DNA of 64,000 nucleotides from Mauremys mutica (GCF_020497125.1 NC_059079.1:14155553-14219552); one strand, 5' to 3'. Positions 1-12,960 are shown, counted from the first letter of the stretch. Notes: generated from the sequence alone by a model not told the origin. Numbers and translations are program-made.

Positions 1-426
1 GAAAATGATACAAGATTTAGAAAACCTGACCTATGAGGAAAGGTTTAAAAAAAATGGGGCATATTCTTGACAAAAGGCTCGGGGGAGGGAGGCGTGATAA
101 GAGTCTTCAAATATGTTAAGGACTGTTACAGAGAGGATGTGATCAATCATTCTCCATGCCCACTGAACAAAAGACAAGAAGCAATTGGCTTAATCTGCAA
201 CAAGGGAGATTTAGGTTAGATATCAGGAAAAAAATGTTCTAATTAAAAGGAAAAGTAACCCCTGGAATAGGGATGTTTTGGTATCTCCGTCACTGGATGT
301 TTTTAAGAACAGGTTGGACAACCACCAGTCATAGTTATCTAGGTATACTTAGTCCTGCCTCAGCATAGGGGCTGGCCTAGATGACATCTCAAGGTCCTTC
401 CAGCCCTACATTTCTATGATTCTATA
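1..426 (+). mobile_element. CR1 LINE, 3' end fragment
   Basis: The start matches the last codons of CR1 ORF2 (the nucleotides that read as the GLENMTYEGRL-like block in the copy near 10.58 kb). It is followed by the typical CR1 3' region, including the phrases GGATGTTTTTAAGAACAGGTT and CTTCCAGCCCTA. It ends in the short tandem octamer-like tail TTCTATGATTCTATA. The reading frame is destroyed by indels. The element enters from outside the window, so its 5' extent is unknown. Confidence 0.9.
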
Positions 427-429
427 ACT

Positions 430-965
430 GAGCCAGAGAAAAACAAACAGAGATTGACTCTATAGCCTAGTGTTAGGGCACTTACTTGAGATGTAGGAGA
501 CCCAAGTTCAAGTCCCTGTGCTAAGTAGGGACATGAATTCAAATCTCCTGTGTTCTAGGTGAGTGCCCAGGCTATTGGCTATAAAGGTGTGGAGTTTTTC
601 TACAAAACAGGTCTAGGGTATTGGCTACCCTCAGCAGCTGACCTAACTTATTCTCCTGCCTCCAGGAGAGGGTTCATAGCGGAGATCCCCAAGCAGAGGC
701 AGGTGCCTTTCTCTGGCTCATCAATTAGGCACCTAGAGGCCCAGATTAATGGGAATTAGGTGCCTAAATACCTTTCCTTAGCATTTCATTTAAGCAGCTC
801 CCTGCTCAACTTGCTGGCTTCTCAAAATCCCTTTCTTAGACACCTAAACTGCCCGTTCTTTGAATGGGGAGCTAGTGCCCCTGACTCAGGGCTGAGAATT
901 CCACTAGGTGGCAGGGTGCCCTGGGGTTATGCATTACAATGCCTAAAACCCTTACTGGATCTAAG
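430..965. repeat. Unclassified interspersed repeat, copy A
   Basis: Two blocks recur elsewhere. The block at about 455-560 (tagcctagtg, ggagacccaagttcaagtcc) recurs at 12470-12560 and, inverted, at 44755-44855. The block at about 790-960 (agcagctccctgctcaac, gaattccactaggtggcag) recurs at 12750-12900. No open frame and no clear terminal inverted repeat. It may be a non-autonomous DNA element or two adjacent families; the class is not determined. Confidence 0.6.
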
Positions 966-1075
966 ACTCTGATATAGCAAATTACTTAGGTATACACATA
1001 ACTTTACGCTTGTAAGTAGTTCCCATTGAAGTCAATAGGACTACTCCCAAACTAACGTACGTTGCTGGATCAGGG
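966..1075. repeat. Fold-back dispersed repeat (short palindromic family)
   Basis: Carries the arm pair around GTAGTTCCCATTGAAGTCAA / TAGGACTACTCC and ends in a gatcagggcc-like terminus. Related copies with the same arms lie at 30868-30995, 38470-38592 and 46418-46505. Looks like a short miniature element whose body is nearly all stem. Confidence 0.5.
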
Positions 1076-4000
1076 CCACAAGTGCCAGAGACATAGGGGC
1101 TGGGCCAGTGGATCCCAATTGCAAAGATCCACCGGCTATTTCCATCCACCCAGAAGAGTCCTGAGACTGTTTTAGTGGTCGTGGAGCAGTTATTAGTGTT
1201 GTTCCACAGGTTGTGTCTTGAGGAGGATTCGACGTCTTCCATGGGATCATTTTGCAGTAAATCCAGCATCTCAAGCTTGGCACAGTGGGATTTGCTCAAT
1301 GGCAATTCTCACTTTTATCTGAAAAGCAACATGTACCCAAGCCTATCACCATTTGCTATAAATGTAACATAGCAACAATGAGCCTGATCCTTAGCTGATG
1401 AAATCAGCAGAGTTCTATTGACTTCAAAGAAGCTGCACCAAATTACATCAACTGCGAATCTCACCCAACGTTTTTGAGTGGATCTCTCTCTATGATTCAG
1501 AATCTAAGGACCACCTGATTTGTCAAACTGGATCAGTCAAATGGTCCATTACATTTGATCTCCTCCCTCCAGCACTACTCAACACAAACTTCATCAAAAG
1601 GCAAAAATCATGGATCTGACCAATTGTGAAATGGTACATGGCAATGGCGGAGAAGAGAGTATTTCCAACCCTTCTGCAATCATCCTTGTGACATTTGATT
1701 ACCTTATCCAGCAGGCACAACTACCAGTGTTGTTATTGGTCATAAAATGATCCCTCTTAAATTCAGCAACAGTATTTATATTCCTGCAGGCTGACTACAC
1801 ACTGTGTGGAGAAGCATTGCCCGTTGACTTGTTTGCTGCTAAGATTTATTTTAAAAAATTAACATCTAAGCTTTCTAATAAGGTATAGAAGACTAGGATC
1901 CTGGCATGAAATTGTCAAAGGGGCTGTGCAACAGTCACTGACTAGCTTAGAACCAACTAATATACAGGGATCAACATTATCACAGGAAGGAATTCCCACA
2001 CACCACCTTTGCCATGATGAAGAGGGGGAAATATAGATTAAGGAAAGATCCCTAATTTTGTGGTATGGTAAATGTACAGTAAGGACACAAGATGAATTTA
2101 TATCTATCGGGTCAATCTCATCTTGCAATAAAGAAATATTAATTTGTTGATATACTTTATATCTGAGAGTTTGAAGAAAATTTTGCATAAAAGGCAATAA
2201 GAAAGGAAATCACTTAGCGTATTATATTACATAAAGGAGTGAACTGTAAAACCGAAATATTAATAAAATATTTGCTGCATTGACTGTTGCTTAACTAAAT
2301 AGCAGTATGGTTTTATGAAGATCAGCTGGATCGCATTAAAGTTTAAAAGTAGTTTTCCGTTTTCATTATTATCTTTATACTTGGCTTAATCACATTCATA
2401 ACTCCCAAAATCCCACTTCCTGAATTCCCTAATGGAGCAATGCCCTGAAGTGCAAACTATCGGAACACTAGCAGCCCACCAAAGTTAACTTTGGCACTGA
2501 ACAAAGATTAAGAGAAAGCAAACATCACCAAAGCCTCAAGCAAAATACAGTATTTTTAAACTGTTGGAGTTTAAGGTTTATACAAGGAAGTCAAAAGAGA
2601 ATAAAATTGAAGATATAAACCATAATTGATTAAAAATATTTGCATCCTTCTAAATGCAGGGCTGATTCTTCCCCTCCCCTCCCCACCCCACTTGGATACT
2701 GGTCAGTGCTTATGAGGATTAAAGGAGTGGTATAAATATAATGCAGAGTTCAAGCAACATATCTTATGTTAACTTGCCAAAAATCACACGCCATATGAGT
2801 CAGCTGTCAAGGCCACCCTTTGGGCAAAAATACTGGACACTGGTCAAATTACAAAACACATTGTCCACTTCTGAGTGGGGGCTCAATCCTGTAGGTTGCT
2901 GAGCATTCTGGGCCCGATCCAGAGAAGTATGTAAGCACCCAAAGAATCCCACTGAAGTTCAAGTTTACAGTTCAAGTTAGAATCTGCCCTATTTCTTGAT
3001 TGTTTTAGTAGGCCTAACTGTGCCTTCAGATATACAAATGCAACTCCCATTAGATTCAGTGGGAGTTGCAACTCAGGTGATTGTGGATCAGAAGTAACTA
3101 AAGATGGAGAGTTTAATGTAGTTACGCACTTTCTCTCATTTTTTCTACAGTCCCTACAGTGAACACTAAAGCAAAGTATAATTCTTTGGGCTGAAAGTAG
3201 CCAATATGTTTTCAGTTATTTCTGCAGTAACCAATCTTGTTTATATTTTAACATTTCATGACAACTTTGTACAGTAAAAGGCAAACAACATTTATAACAT
3301 TCATTCGATTCCACAGTCATTCAAATTCTGTCTTCAAATGTGCATATTTAAAGTCTCTGCATCTCCAAATTCTAAACATGAAGCTACAGGCCGATATTCT
3401 TATTTATTAGTCCAAAACAATGTATTTAAATTAACTGGAAAAAAATGTTCTTGGTAACTCTACATAATAGGTTTAATTAAGACAGTTGTGGGTTTACAAA
3501 GCTGTTAAACTTTATAATGCACACAAACAAGCTGACTGCAGACTATCTTCAGTCAACAACATAAGTATTACAGTAGGCATAATTGTAGAGACATCCCTAT
3601 AAGATATGATAAAAGAAAGATAGATTTGAGCAATAAAAAAATACTCTAGATGCCCAGAATATAGTGATACTGACAAATCAATGGCAACTTGGTAATACCT
3701 GATGCATATAGAAACCTATTAAGTTTAAATAATGCTGTACTGGTTTAGAAATTTCCAAAAACATAAAAAGTTTTATTTTTCTTAAATAATCTCTGTATTC
3801 TACATCTTCCTTTTCAAAATTTTGGGGGTTTCTTATAAATGATCTCTTACAGGTTGTGAGTCGCCCCCCCCCCACAATCAAGCGTGTTATTAATCTTACT
3901 GATACCCTGAAAAGGAATAGTTTATTGTACCATTGTGACCATTTGGGGGAATATGTCTGCATCAATTTATGAATCTTATTTAGTTCTGTGCGCATCTTTT

Positions 4001-4490
4001 ATGATTGTAAACCTGCAGATTAGAACTTCTCTTTTCTGTACGACTCTTATGTTGAGAACCTATTTGAACCAGTATTTTTGTAGCCTGATGCGCTGCATAG
4101 CAAGCCCAGAAAAGGAAGGGATCTTTCTCGCCTTATGGAGACCTAACAAAAAAAAGAGTCATCTGCTGGCTGCCAAAATTACTGACTTGCTAATTACTCC
4201 TATCTGCTTTCGTAACCTTCTATGCCCAGCAGCCCACAAGGGCTAGCGGTGCTGGAGAATGGAAAATCCACAATGGGAAGATAGAAGGAGAAAGCGTGCT
4301 TTTAAAAAGAGACTCTCTCTCTAGCAAGGGACAGCCCATCACCAGAAGACTGAGCAGTATGGCCTTGACTTCCCTGAAGGATACTGACCAGAATCCAAAA
4401 GTCACTTAGGTGGCAAAAACACTGGAGAAAGAGAATTGAGTTTGGGTGTTTGCTGGTTTTCCAGAGATCCGTAACTCTCATCTGCTTTCT
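1076..4490. other. No gene seen; AT-rich non-coding sequence
   Basis: Only short, unremarkable open frames. A 30-bp hairpin lies at 3040-3069 (arms GCAACTCCCA / TGGGAGTTGC) inside a degraded fold-back repeat at about 2905-3085, and there is a poly-C run near 3865. No recognisable exon, RNA gene or transposon end otherwise. Confidence 0.6.
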
Positions 4491-4494
4491 ACAG

Positions 4495-4770
4495 CTATGG
4501 ATACACTACAGGGCTTAGAAGAGCGCAGCTGAACAGCTGTAGCGCAGCTAGTGCAGATGCTCTAAGCCAACAGGAGAGAGCTCTTCCATTGATTTAATTA
4601 CTCCAGCCCCCACGAACAGGACAAACTCAGCTGCCAACACAGTGCTGTCCACACCGGTGCCTAGGTCGGTGTAACTTACATCGCTCAGGGGGTGGCTTAT
4701 TCACACCCTGGAGCAACATAATTTATACCAATGTATGCTGTGCTGTGTACATAGCCTCAAAGTAATGTGT
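4495..4770. mobile_element. Miniature DNA transposon with imperfect terminal inverted repeats
   Basis: The left end reads agctatggatacactacag and the right end, read on the other strand, aggctatgtacacagcacag, so the two form an imperfect inverted repeat of about 16 bp. The interior holds the phrase gaagagcgcagctgaacagc. Non-coding. Related in its ends to the GTCTACAC-type elements elsewhere in the window. Superfamily not determined. Confidence 0.55.
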
Positions 4771-4858
4771 GATATTTAAGATGTTACTTTACAAAGCCTG
4801 CGTTCATTGCTTTACCTGTCCGCAAAGCGTTAAAACTGTAAACTGGAGTGAGGTGACC

Positions 4859-4980
4859 AGGGTGACCAGACAGCAAGTGTGAAAAATCGGGACAGGGGTG
4901 GGGGGGTAATAGGAGCCTATATAAGAAAGAGACCCAAAAATCGGGACTGTCCCTATAAAATCAGGACATCTGGTCACCCT
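4859..4980. mobile_element. 122-bp miniature element with AGGGTGACCAGA ends, copy 1
   Basis: The ends are AGGGTGACCAGACAGC on the left and ATCTGGTCACCCT on the right, an inverted repeat of about 12 bp. The interior (taataggagcctatataag, gggactgtccctataaaatc) is nearly the same as the copy at 16653-16772. Flanks are aggtgacc and aggtggaa, only a partial match, so the target duplication is not settled. Non-coding. Confidence 0.8.
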
Positions 4981-5092
4981 AGGTGGAACTGGGGACAGTG
5001 AGCATAAGCTGCTAGGGAGATTTGGTCTCAGGGCCCCACATCCCAGGAAAGAGTCCCAGTTAGAGAGGCTGCCCTCTGGGAGCATGCCTGAT

Positions 5093-5343
5093 GGTATGTC
5101 TACACAGCAAAGAAAAACCCACAACAGGTCCATGCCAGATGACTGGGCTCAAGGGGCTTGGACTGTGGGGCTACAGCCCAAGCTCTGGGAGCCACCCACC
5201 TCACGAGGTCTTACAGCCAAGGCTCCAGCCCAAGCCCAGACTTCTACACCGCAATGAAACGGCCCTACAGCCCAAGCCCCATAAGCAAAAGTCATCTGGC
5301 ACGGGCCAGCGGAGGTTGTCTAGTTGCTGTGTAGACACACCCT
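5093..5343. mobile_element. Miniature DNA transposon with GTATGTCTACACAGCAA ends
   Basis: Left GGTATGTCTACACAGCAA and right TTGCTGTGTAGACACACCCT are inverted repeats of about 18 bp with one or two mismatches. The interior is rich in ctacagcccaagc-like units. Non-coding; it sits in otherwise plain sequence. The element at 59735-59965 has the same style of interior. Confidence 0.75.
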
Positions 5344-5691
5344 AAGAGGCCAGAGCTAGGGAGAGGGTCTGGATGCTGCTCAGACCCAGTGAGCTTGGAA
5401 GCCTGTGGGATTCGAAGGCTGGGTCCAACACTACAGACTGGTGAACATTCACAAGAAGGGACTCAACCAATGCTATAGCAATTATCCAAAGTCAATTATG
5501 ATAAAGTGTCCCTAGTATCCTGTTGAGAAATAAAGTAGCTTTGTGCTACAAAAAGCACTTTTATGAGGTGCTGTATTCCTTCCTTATATCGTTAACATAA
5601 GCAAAAAAACACAAAAAAACAAGCAATGCCCTTAATAACTTTGGTCTTGATAGCAAGCAGATTCCCTAACAAAGAGATTACCCACATTCAG

Positions 5692-6227
5692 ATACAATTC
5701 AATATTGTCATTAATGTTTTCATTAATGACTTGGATAATGGAGTGGTGAGTATGCATATAAAATTTGCAGACGACGCCAAGCTGGGAGGAATTGCAAGCA
5801 CTTGGAGGATAGGATTAAAATTCAAAATGACCTTGGCAAATTAGAGATTTGGTCTGAAATCGAAGTGAAATTTAGTAGAGACAAGTGAAAAATATTTCTC
5901 TTAAAAAAAATCAAATGTACAACTACAAAATGGGGAATAACTGGCTACGTGGTAATACTGCTGAAAAAGATGGAGGGTTATAGCGAATCACAAACTTAAT
6001 GTGAGCCAACAATGTGATGTAGTTGCAAAAACAACAAATATAATTGTGGGTGGTATTAACAGGAGTGTCATATGTAAGACACAGGAAGTAACTGTCCCAC
6101 TTTACTTGGAACTGTGAGGCCTCAGCTAGGGTACTGTGTCCAGCTGCGAGAACCACATTTTAGGAAAGATGTGGACAAACTAGTGAGTCCAGAGGAGAGC
6201 AACAAAAATGATAAAAAGCTTAGAAAA
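5692..6227 (+). mobile_element. CR1 LINE, 5' half of an interrupted copy (reverse transcriptase C-terminal part)
   Basis: Reads in broken frames as the CR1 reverse transcriptase block around the FADD active site (here VINDLDN... KFADDAKLGG) and the following PHFRKDVDKL-like stretch. It stops at 6227 after tagaaaa, where an antisense CR1 begins. The missing continuation is found at 8270, so this and 8270-8690 are one element split by an insertion. Pseudogenised by frameshifts. Confidence 0.85.
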
Positions 6228-8269
6228 TCTCAGACTTATAGACATTAAGGTCAGAAGGGACCATCATGATCATCTAATCTAACCTCCTGCACATTGAGAT
6301 CAGAAAACCTCATCCACTCACTCCTGTAATAGACCCCCAACCTCTGGCTAAGTTATTGAAGTCCTCAAATCATGGTTTAAAGACTTCAAGTTACAGAGAA
6401 GCCACCATTTACACTAGTTTAAACCTGCAAGTAACCCGTACCCCATGCTGCAAAGGAAGGCGAAAAAGCTTCAGGGTCTCTGCCAATCTGACCTGGGGGA
6501 AAATTCCTTCCCAATCCAAATATGGTGATGAATTAGACCCTGATCATGTGGGCAAGACCCACCAGCCAGACACCTGGCAAAGAATTCTCTGTAGTCTCAT
6601 AGCATCCCCACAATAAACATATCAAGCTCAATCTTGAAACCAGTTAGGTTTTTGCTCCCAATGCTCCCCTTGGAAGGCTGTTCCAGAACTTCATTCCTCT
6701 GATGGTTAGAAACCTTTGCCTAATTTCAAGCCTAAACTTGTTGATGGCCAGATTATACCCATTATATCCTTTCCCTCCCTGGTATTTATCCCTCTGATGT
6801 ATTTATAGAGAACAATCACATCTCCCCTCAGCCTTCTTTTAGTTAGGCTAAACAAGCCAAGCTCTTTGAGTCACCTCTCATAAAGAAGGTTTTCCATTCC
6901 TTGGATCATCCTAGTAGCTCCTCTCTGCACCTGTTTCAGTTTGAATTCATTTTTCTTAAACATGGAAGACAAAAACTGCACACAGTATTCCAGATGAAGT
7001 CTCACCAGTGCCTTGCACAATGGTAGTAACACTTCCCTGTCTCTACTGGAAATACCTCGCCTGATGCATCCTAGAACTACATTAGCTTTTTTTCACAGTC
7101 ACATCACATTGTCAGCTCATAGTCATCCTGTGACCAACCAATACACCCACCTCTTTCTCCTCCTCTGTCACTTCCAACTGATACATCCCCAGCTTATAGC
7201 AAAAATTCTTCGTTAGTCCCTAAATTTATGACCTTGCATTTTGCACTATTAAATTTCATCCCATTACTAGTACAGTTTACAAGTTCATCCAGATCTTCTT
7301 GTATGAAATTCCTCCTCCAAATTGGCTATACCTCCCAATTTTGTGTCATCCACAAATTTTATTAGTACACTCTCACTTTTTGTGCCAAGGTCAGTAATGT
7401 TAAAATAAGATCAGTCCCAAGACTGATCCCAAAACCAATCCCTGAGCAACTCCACTAATAACCCCAGGTTGATCTGGCACGATCTACTTTTTGGAAAACC
7501 ATGTTGTTTTTTTATCTCAATTACTGTTAACCTCTATGTCCTTAATTATTTTCTCTTTCAAAATTTGTTCCAAGACCTTGCATACAATTGAGGTCAAATT
7601 AACAGGCTTGTAGTTTCCCGGATCACTTTTTTTTCCCCTTTCTTAAAAATAGGAACTATATTAGCAATTTTCTAGTCATAGGATATGACCCCTGAGTTTA
7701 GAGAGTCATTAAAATCCTTTCTATTGAGCTTGCAATTTCATGTGCCAGTTCCTTTAATATTCCTGGATGGAGATTATCCAGGCCTCCCCGATTTAGTCCC
7801 ATTAAACTGTTTGAGTTGGACTTCCTAATTTCTACCTGCCTATCCTTGTTCCCATTAGCCACCCTACCACTACCCCTAAGCTCTTCACTAGCCTCATTAA
7901 AAACTGAGGCAAAGTATCTGTTTAGGTGTTGGTCCGTGCCTGAATTTTCTTTAATCTTCATCCCATCCTCAGTGCTTAGTGATCCCATTTCTTCTTTCCT
8001 TGTTTTCTTCTTATTTATATGGCTATAGAACCTTTTACTATTGGTTTTAATTCCCTTTGCAAGGTCCAGCTCTGCTTGGCTTTTGGCAGTTCTCATTTTA
8101 CCCCTACACTTTCTGACCTCCAAGAGGCAGCTTTCCTTGCTGATCCCTCGATGTTCCCTTCCTTGTAGGCTTTCTGTCTTCTCTTAATCACCTGTCTGAG
8201 ATGCTTGCTCATCCAGCTTAGTCTGCAACCCTTCCTATGAATCTTTCCCCCTTGCTTGGGAAGGAGGCT
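6228..8269 (-). mobile_element. CR1 LINE, antisense copy inserted into another CR1
   Basis: On the minus strand it runs from the linker between endonuclease and reverse transcriptase (best frame 8123-7698, with KRFYSHINKKK, NRYFASVFNE and LHPGILKELAHEIASSIE), through a decayed reverse transcriptase region (7690-6640), to a CR1 3' end near 6235. It is about 2.0 kb, 5'-truncated and full of frameshifts. An internal deletion is likely near 7440-7500. CR1 elements leave little or no target duplication, and none is evident here. Confidence 0.85.
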
Positions 8270-8690
8270 GACCTGACCTATGAGGAAAGGTTAAAATTAC
8301 TAAGTAGGTTAGTCTTGAGAAAGGAATACTGAGGGGGGACCTGATAGTAGTCTTCAAATACATTAAAGGCTGTTATAAAGAGGATGGTGATCTATTGTTC
8401 TCCATATCCACTGAAGGCAGGACAAGTAGTAATTGGCTTAATCTGCAGCAAATGAGACTTAGGTTAGATAACAGTACAAACTTTCTAACCGTCAGGGTAG
8501 CTAAGCTCTGTAGTAGGCTTCCAATGGAGTTTGGTTGTGAAATCCCCATCACTGTAGGTTTTTAAGAACAGGTTAGATAAACACCTGTCAGAGAAATTCT
8601 AGGTTTACTTGGTCCTCTTTCAGTACGGGGTCTGGACTTGATGACCTCTTGAGATTCCTTCCAGCTCTATATTTACACAATTCTATGACA
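8270..8690 (+). mobile_element. CR1 LINE, 3' half of the interrupted copy
   Basis: Resumes exactly where the segment ending at 6227 stops: acctgacctatgaggaaagg, the same phrase found at 30-45 and 10580-10600 in other copies. Continues through the 3' untranslated region (aggtttttaagaacaggtt) to a terminal cttccagctctata...ttctatgac. No intact frame. Confidence 0.88.
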
Positions 8691-8884
8691 AGCAACTCGA
8701 GTAGGCTTGACGTTATTTTTTTATCATCTGTTTTCTGAAAAATATCCTCCAAATCTATTTTTACACAGATTTCCACTGACTGCTCATTAAGGTAATGTGC
8801 ATCTTGCAACTATAGGGCCATTTTCTGAGAACATCTAAATCTAAAGTTCTGCAAAATCAGTAGTATGCCTGCTAAAAACATAAC

Positions 8885-10722
8885 AGCAAGCACACACGGG
8901 AAGCAAGTCTAAGGGGAAAAACAACTGAGGACAGTTGGCAGTTTTTCAGAGACATTATTAAGGGCACAAGAGCAAACTATCCCACTGTGTAGAAAAGATA
9001 GGAAGTATGGCAATAGGCCACCCTGGCTTAACCAGGATATCTTCAATGATCTAAAAAAAAAAAGAGTCTTACAAAAAGTGGAAACTGGGTCAAATTACAA
9101 AGGATGAATATAAACACCACCAAGTATGTAGGGACAAAATTAGAAAGACCAAGGCAAAAAAAACGCCATCTAACTAGCTGGAGACATAAAGGGTAACAAG
9201 AAAACATTCTACAAATACATTAGGAGCAAGAGGAAGACCAAGGACAGAGTAGGCCCGTTACTCAATGAAAGGACAATAACAGAAAATGTGGAAATGGCAG
9301 AGGTTCTTAATGACTTCTTTGTTTCAGTTTTCACCAAAAAGGTTGGCTGTGATTAGACGTCTAACACAGTGAATGCCAGTAAAAATGAGGTAGAATCAGA
9401 GGCTAAAATAGAGAAAGAACAAGTTAATAATACTTAGACAAGTTAGATGTGTTCAGGTCACCAGGACCTGATGAAATGCATCCTAGAATACTTAAGGAGC
9501 TAACTGAGGAGATATCTGAGCCATTAGCAATTATTTTTGAAAAGTCATGGAAGATGAGAGAGATTCCAGAAGACTGGAAAAGGGCAAATATAGTGCCAAT
9601 CTATAAAAAGGGAAACAGGGACAACCCAAGGAATTACAGACCAGTCAGTTTATCTTCTGTACCCAGAAAGATAATGGAGCAAATAATTAAGCAATCAATT
9701 TGCAAACATCTAGAAGATAATAAGGTGATAAGCAACAGTCAGCATGGATTTGTCAAGAACAAATCATATCAAACCAACCTGAAAGCTTTCTTTGAGAGGG
9801 AACAAGCCTTGTGGATGGGGGCGGGGAAGTGGTAGACATGGTATATCTTGACTTTAGTCAAGCTTTCAATACGGTGTTGCATGACCTTCTCATAAACAAA
9901 CTAGGGAAATGCAACCTAGATGGAGCTACTATATTGTGGGTGCAAAACTGATTGGAAAACCACTCTCAGAGAGTAGTTATCAGTGGTTCACAGTCATGCT
10001 GGAAAAGCATAATGAGTGGGGTCTGCAGGAATCGGTTCTGGGTCCGGTTCTGTTCAATATCTTCATCAATGATTTAGAAAATGGCATAAAGAGAGTACAC
10101 TTATAAAGGTTGTTGACGATACCAAGCTGGGAGAGATTGCAAGTGCTTTGGAGGATAGGATTAAAATTCAAAATGATCTGGAGAAACTGGAGAAATGGCC
10201 TGAAGTAAACAAGATGAAATTCAATAAGGACAAATGCAAAGTACTCCACTTAGGAAGGAATAGTCAGTTGCACACATACAAAATGGGAAATGACTGCCTA
10301 GGAAGGAGTACTGCAGAAAGGGATCCAGGGGTCATAGTGGACCACAAACTAAATGAGTCAACAGTGTAACAATGTTGCAAAAAAGCAATCATCATTCTGG
10401 GATATATTAGCAGGAGTGCTGTAAGCAAAACAGGAGAAGTAATTCTTCCGCTCTACTCCGTGCTGATTAGGCCTCACCTGGAGTATTGTGTCCAGTTCTG
10501 GGTGCCACTTTTCAGGAAGTATGTGGACAAACTGGAGAGAGTCCAGAGAAGAGCAACAAAAATGATTAAAGGTCTAGAAAACATGACCTATGAGGGAAGA
10601 CTGAAAAAATTGGGTTTGTTTAGTCTGGAGAGGAGAAGACTGAGTGGGGACATGGTAACAGTTTCCAAGTACATAAAAGGTTGTTACAAGGAGGATAGAG
10701 AAAAATACATTAAAGAGTGGTG
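8885..10722 (+). pseudogene. CR1 LINE ORF2 pseudogene (linker plus reverse transcriptase)
   Basis: A 5'-truncated CR1 of about 1.8 kb, the best preserved reverse transcriptase in the window. The linker lies at 8900-9440. The reverse transcriptase then reads in pieces: 9449-9835 (PDEMHPRILKELTEEIS, YRPVSLSSVP, ISNSQHGFVKNKS), about 10021-10100 (GPVLFNIFINDLENG), about 10115-10369 with a damaged FADD region (DDTKLG seen, Phe-Ala lost), and 10460-10723 (HLEYCVQFWVPLFRKYVDKL). At least three frameshifts make it dead. It lacks the usual CR1 3' end and breaks off at about 10722 into unrelated sequence. Confidence 0.88.
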
Positions 10723-12055
10723 AGGCGCTCAAGTACTATAGTAATAGAGCCATGCAAGTAGCTACGGTAGACAGAACAATTTTTGGTCACTACTTACCTG
10801 CACAGGACATGAATGTGTGATTGAGAAGTGACACGCTCTATCTCCCTAAATAACTGGCTGGATTGTCAAAAGTTCTGCATGTCCAGCAGTCCCTCTTAAC
10901 GTCAGTAAGCGTGGCCAAGTAAGCAGCACTTTTGAAAATCAGGCCACTTACTTTTGCGACTAAAACTTTAGCCAACCATTTTTTAAATAATCTTTGTTAC
11001 TATTCCCTGGAACCATCCACTTTCCCAAACATAAATGTTATTGTAATTATATAGGTTCTAGTAAACAATATTTAACTGCTGCTGACATATCTTCATCTTC
11101 AGGAGAATCCCATATTAGCAGGGCAGGTTGGCTGCAGTTAGTTAGCATATTTCATCAAACAGAAACCAAGAGACTTTTCTGACACACCAAGACCTTGCAA
11201 TACTTGAAACCCAAAGAGTCAGAAAGACAAATAGACAGAAAGAGATTCACTTAGCCTCTGGGGCAGGGATGGGATCAGATGGGTTGGCAGACTATCAAGT
11301 AGTGTCTCTTCATCATAGATGAGCTCAATGCTGAAGTCATCAAAGTACTGCCAACTATAGTGATATTTTCACGAGTGATGGGATTTCAGAGGGTTATGGA
11401 GATCATCTTGCACTGCCACGAGCATCAGCCCTGCCAGAAGTCGTATCTCTCCCCACTGCTATCACGGGATGGGAAGGAGGGAGCAAAGAGCCCAGCAATT
11501 CAGTGCAACTCCTTTACCTCCTCCCCACTGCCCTCCTTGGTGGGGGGAGGGGCAGGAAGGATGGCACATCTGCTCCTCCTCCCTCCATCACTTGGGCTGT
11601 GAAGAGGCAGAGGAAACCCTGTTGCAGCCCCCACCCCCAGGCTATAAGAAAGGGACAGAACTCATGGAGAGACAGGGTGACAAAATGAATTGCTGAGCAG
11701 GGGATGGGACTGGACCTGACAATAGTCTATAAACAGCATCAGCAAGTGCATGGTGGACAGTAAAAAGCATGTTATCAATAAATGGTTATTTAGACACACA
11801 CGTGTCCAATGACCTCTTGGCAGCTTAAAAGAACAACTAAAGCTGATGTACTTTTAAATGAACAGTTTGCCCAATGAGTTCAGGAGAGGCCTAGGGAAAT
11901 CTAATCAAAAGTTGCCAAGGATGTGTTCTAATGACCAAGAAAGGGCAGAGTATTCCATAACTGCTGGCCCTTGACCCTAAAGAATCTGCCTCCTGTATCT
12001 CCTTGATTGTACCTGCATCGTGACTTGCTCACAGTGTCAAGTAGACGGATAGTGA
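10723..12055. other. No gene seen
   Basis: The first 70 bases (gaggcgctcaagtactatag) resemble the tail of a MIR-type SINE. The remainder holds a moderately GC-rich patch at 11450-11690 with overlapping low-complexity frames on the plus strand that show no domain or conserved motif. Confidence 0.5.
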
Positions 12056-12960
12056 AATCCACAATGGGATTTAAATGCTTAACTTTAAGTGCCTACATCT
12101 AAAAATTCTGATCCTCAAAACCCCGGCTCAGCTGTCACCTAACCTTGCAGGCACCTAAATACCCTAGGGGCCTGCATTTCCTAAAGCACCTAATTTCTGT
12201 TGGTGGTCATGCACAAAGCCTCCTCAATCCTCCAGCAGAATCCTCAAACGACACATTTACCTATCTATATTCACTGGCACAGAGACTGAGACCTGGGGCT
12301 CCCAAGGGACTGCTCAAACCATGAGGCTAGAGAGTCATTCACTCACTCTATGGCCCAATGACTATTTAAATATTTCATACAAAGCTTCAACTCCAGAGAC
12401 TGACAAACACCCAGCTTCTTCTCCCCACCCCCGCAGAATACCCTATCATCCAGTAGTGAGGGCAGGGAGATGGGAGGCTGGGGTACAAGTCCCTGCTCTG
12501 AATCAGACAGGGTGGGAATTTGAACCCGAATCTCCCACATCCCAGGTGAATGGTCTAATCACATGGCTCTCAGATAGAATGGGGGGAAAACCACTGGTTT
12601 TCCTGCGAAAGGGTTGACCGGGTTTAAGTGTTTAACTCCAGCAGGGGGTTCCTGGCTAGGCATCCCTCCAGTCCAGAATTAGGCCACTAATTTCTTTGGA
12701 GGGGTGGGGTTTAGGCTACTCCCCTCTTCTCAGCATTTCCAATTGGCTAGTTTAGACAGCTCCCTGCTCAGCGTGCTGGCTTTTGCAAATCCCATTCTTA
12801 GACACCAAACTCTCCCCTAGCCCATTGAAGAGGGTGCCAGGGCTGGGAATTCCACTAGGCAGCAGGGCATCTACAGTTAGGTGCTGCACTACAAAGCCTG
12901 AGTCAGCGAATCCCCTTTGTGGCTCTAGCCCTAACTGCCTCAGCACAAGCTGCTCAATCT
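12056..12960. repeat. Unclassified interspersed repeat, copy B
   Basis: Same family as 430-965: cagctccctgctcagcgtgc, ttcttagacacc, gggaattccactaggcagca and, further left, ggtacaagtccctgctctg with its inverted partner gaatctcccacatcccagg. The two copies differ by many indels, so the insertions are old. No open frame. Confidence 0.55.
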
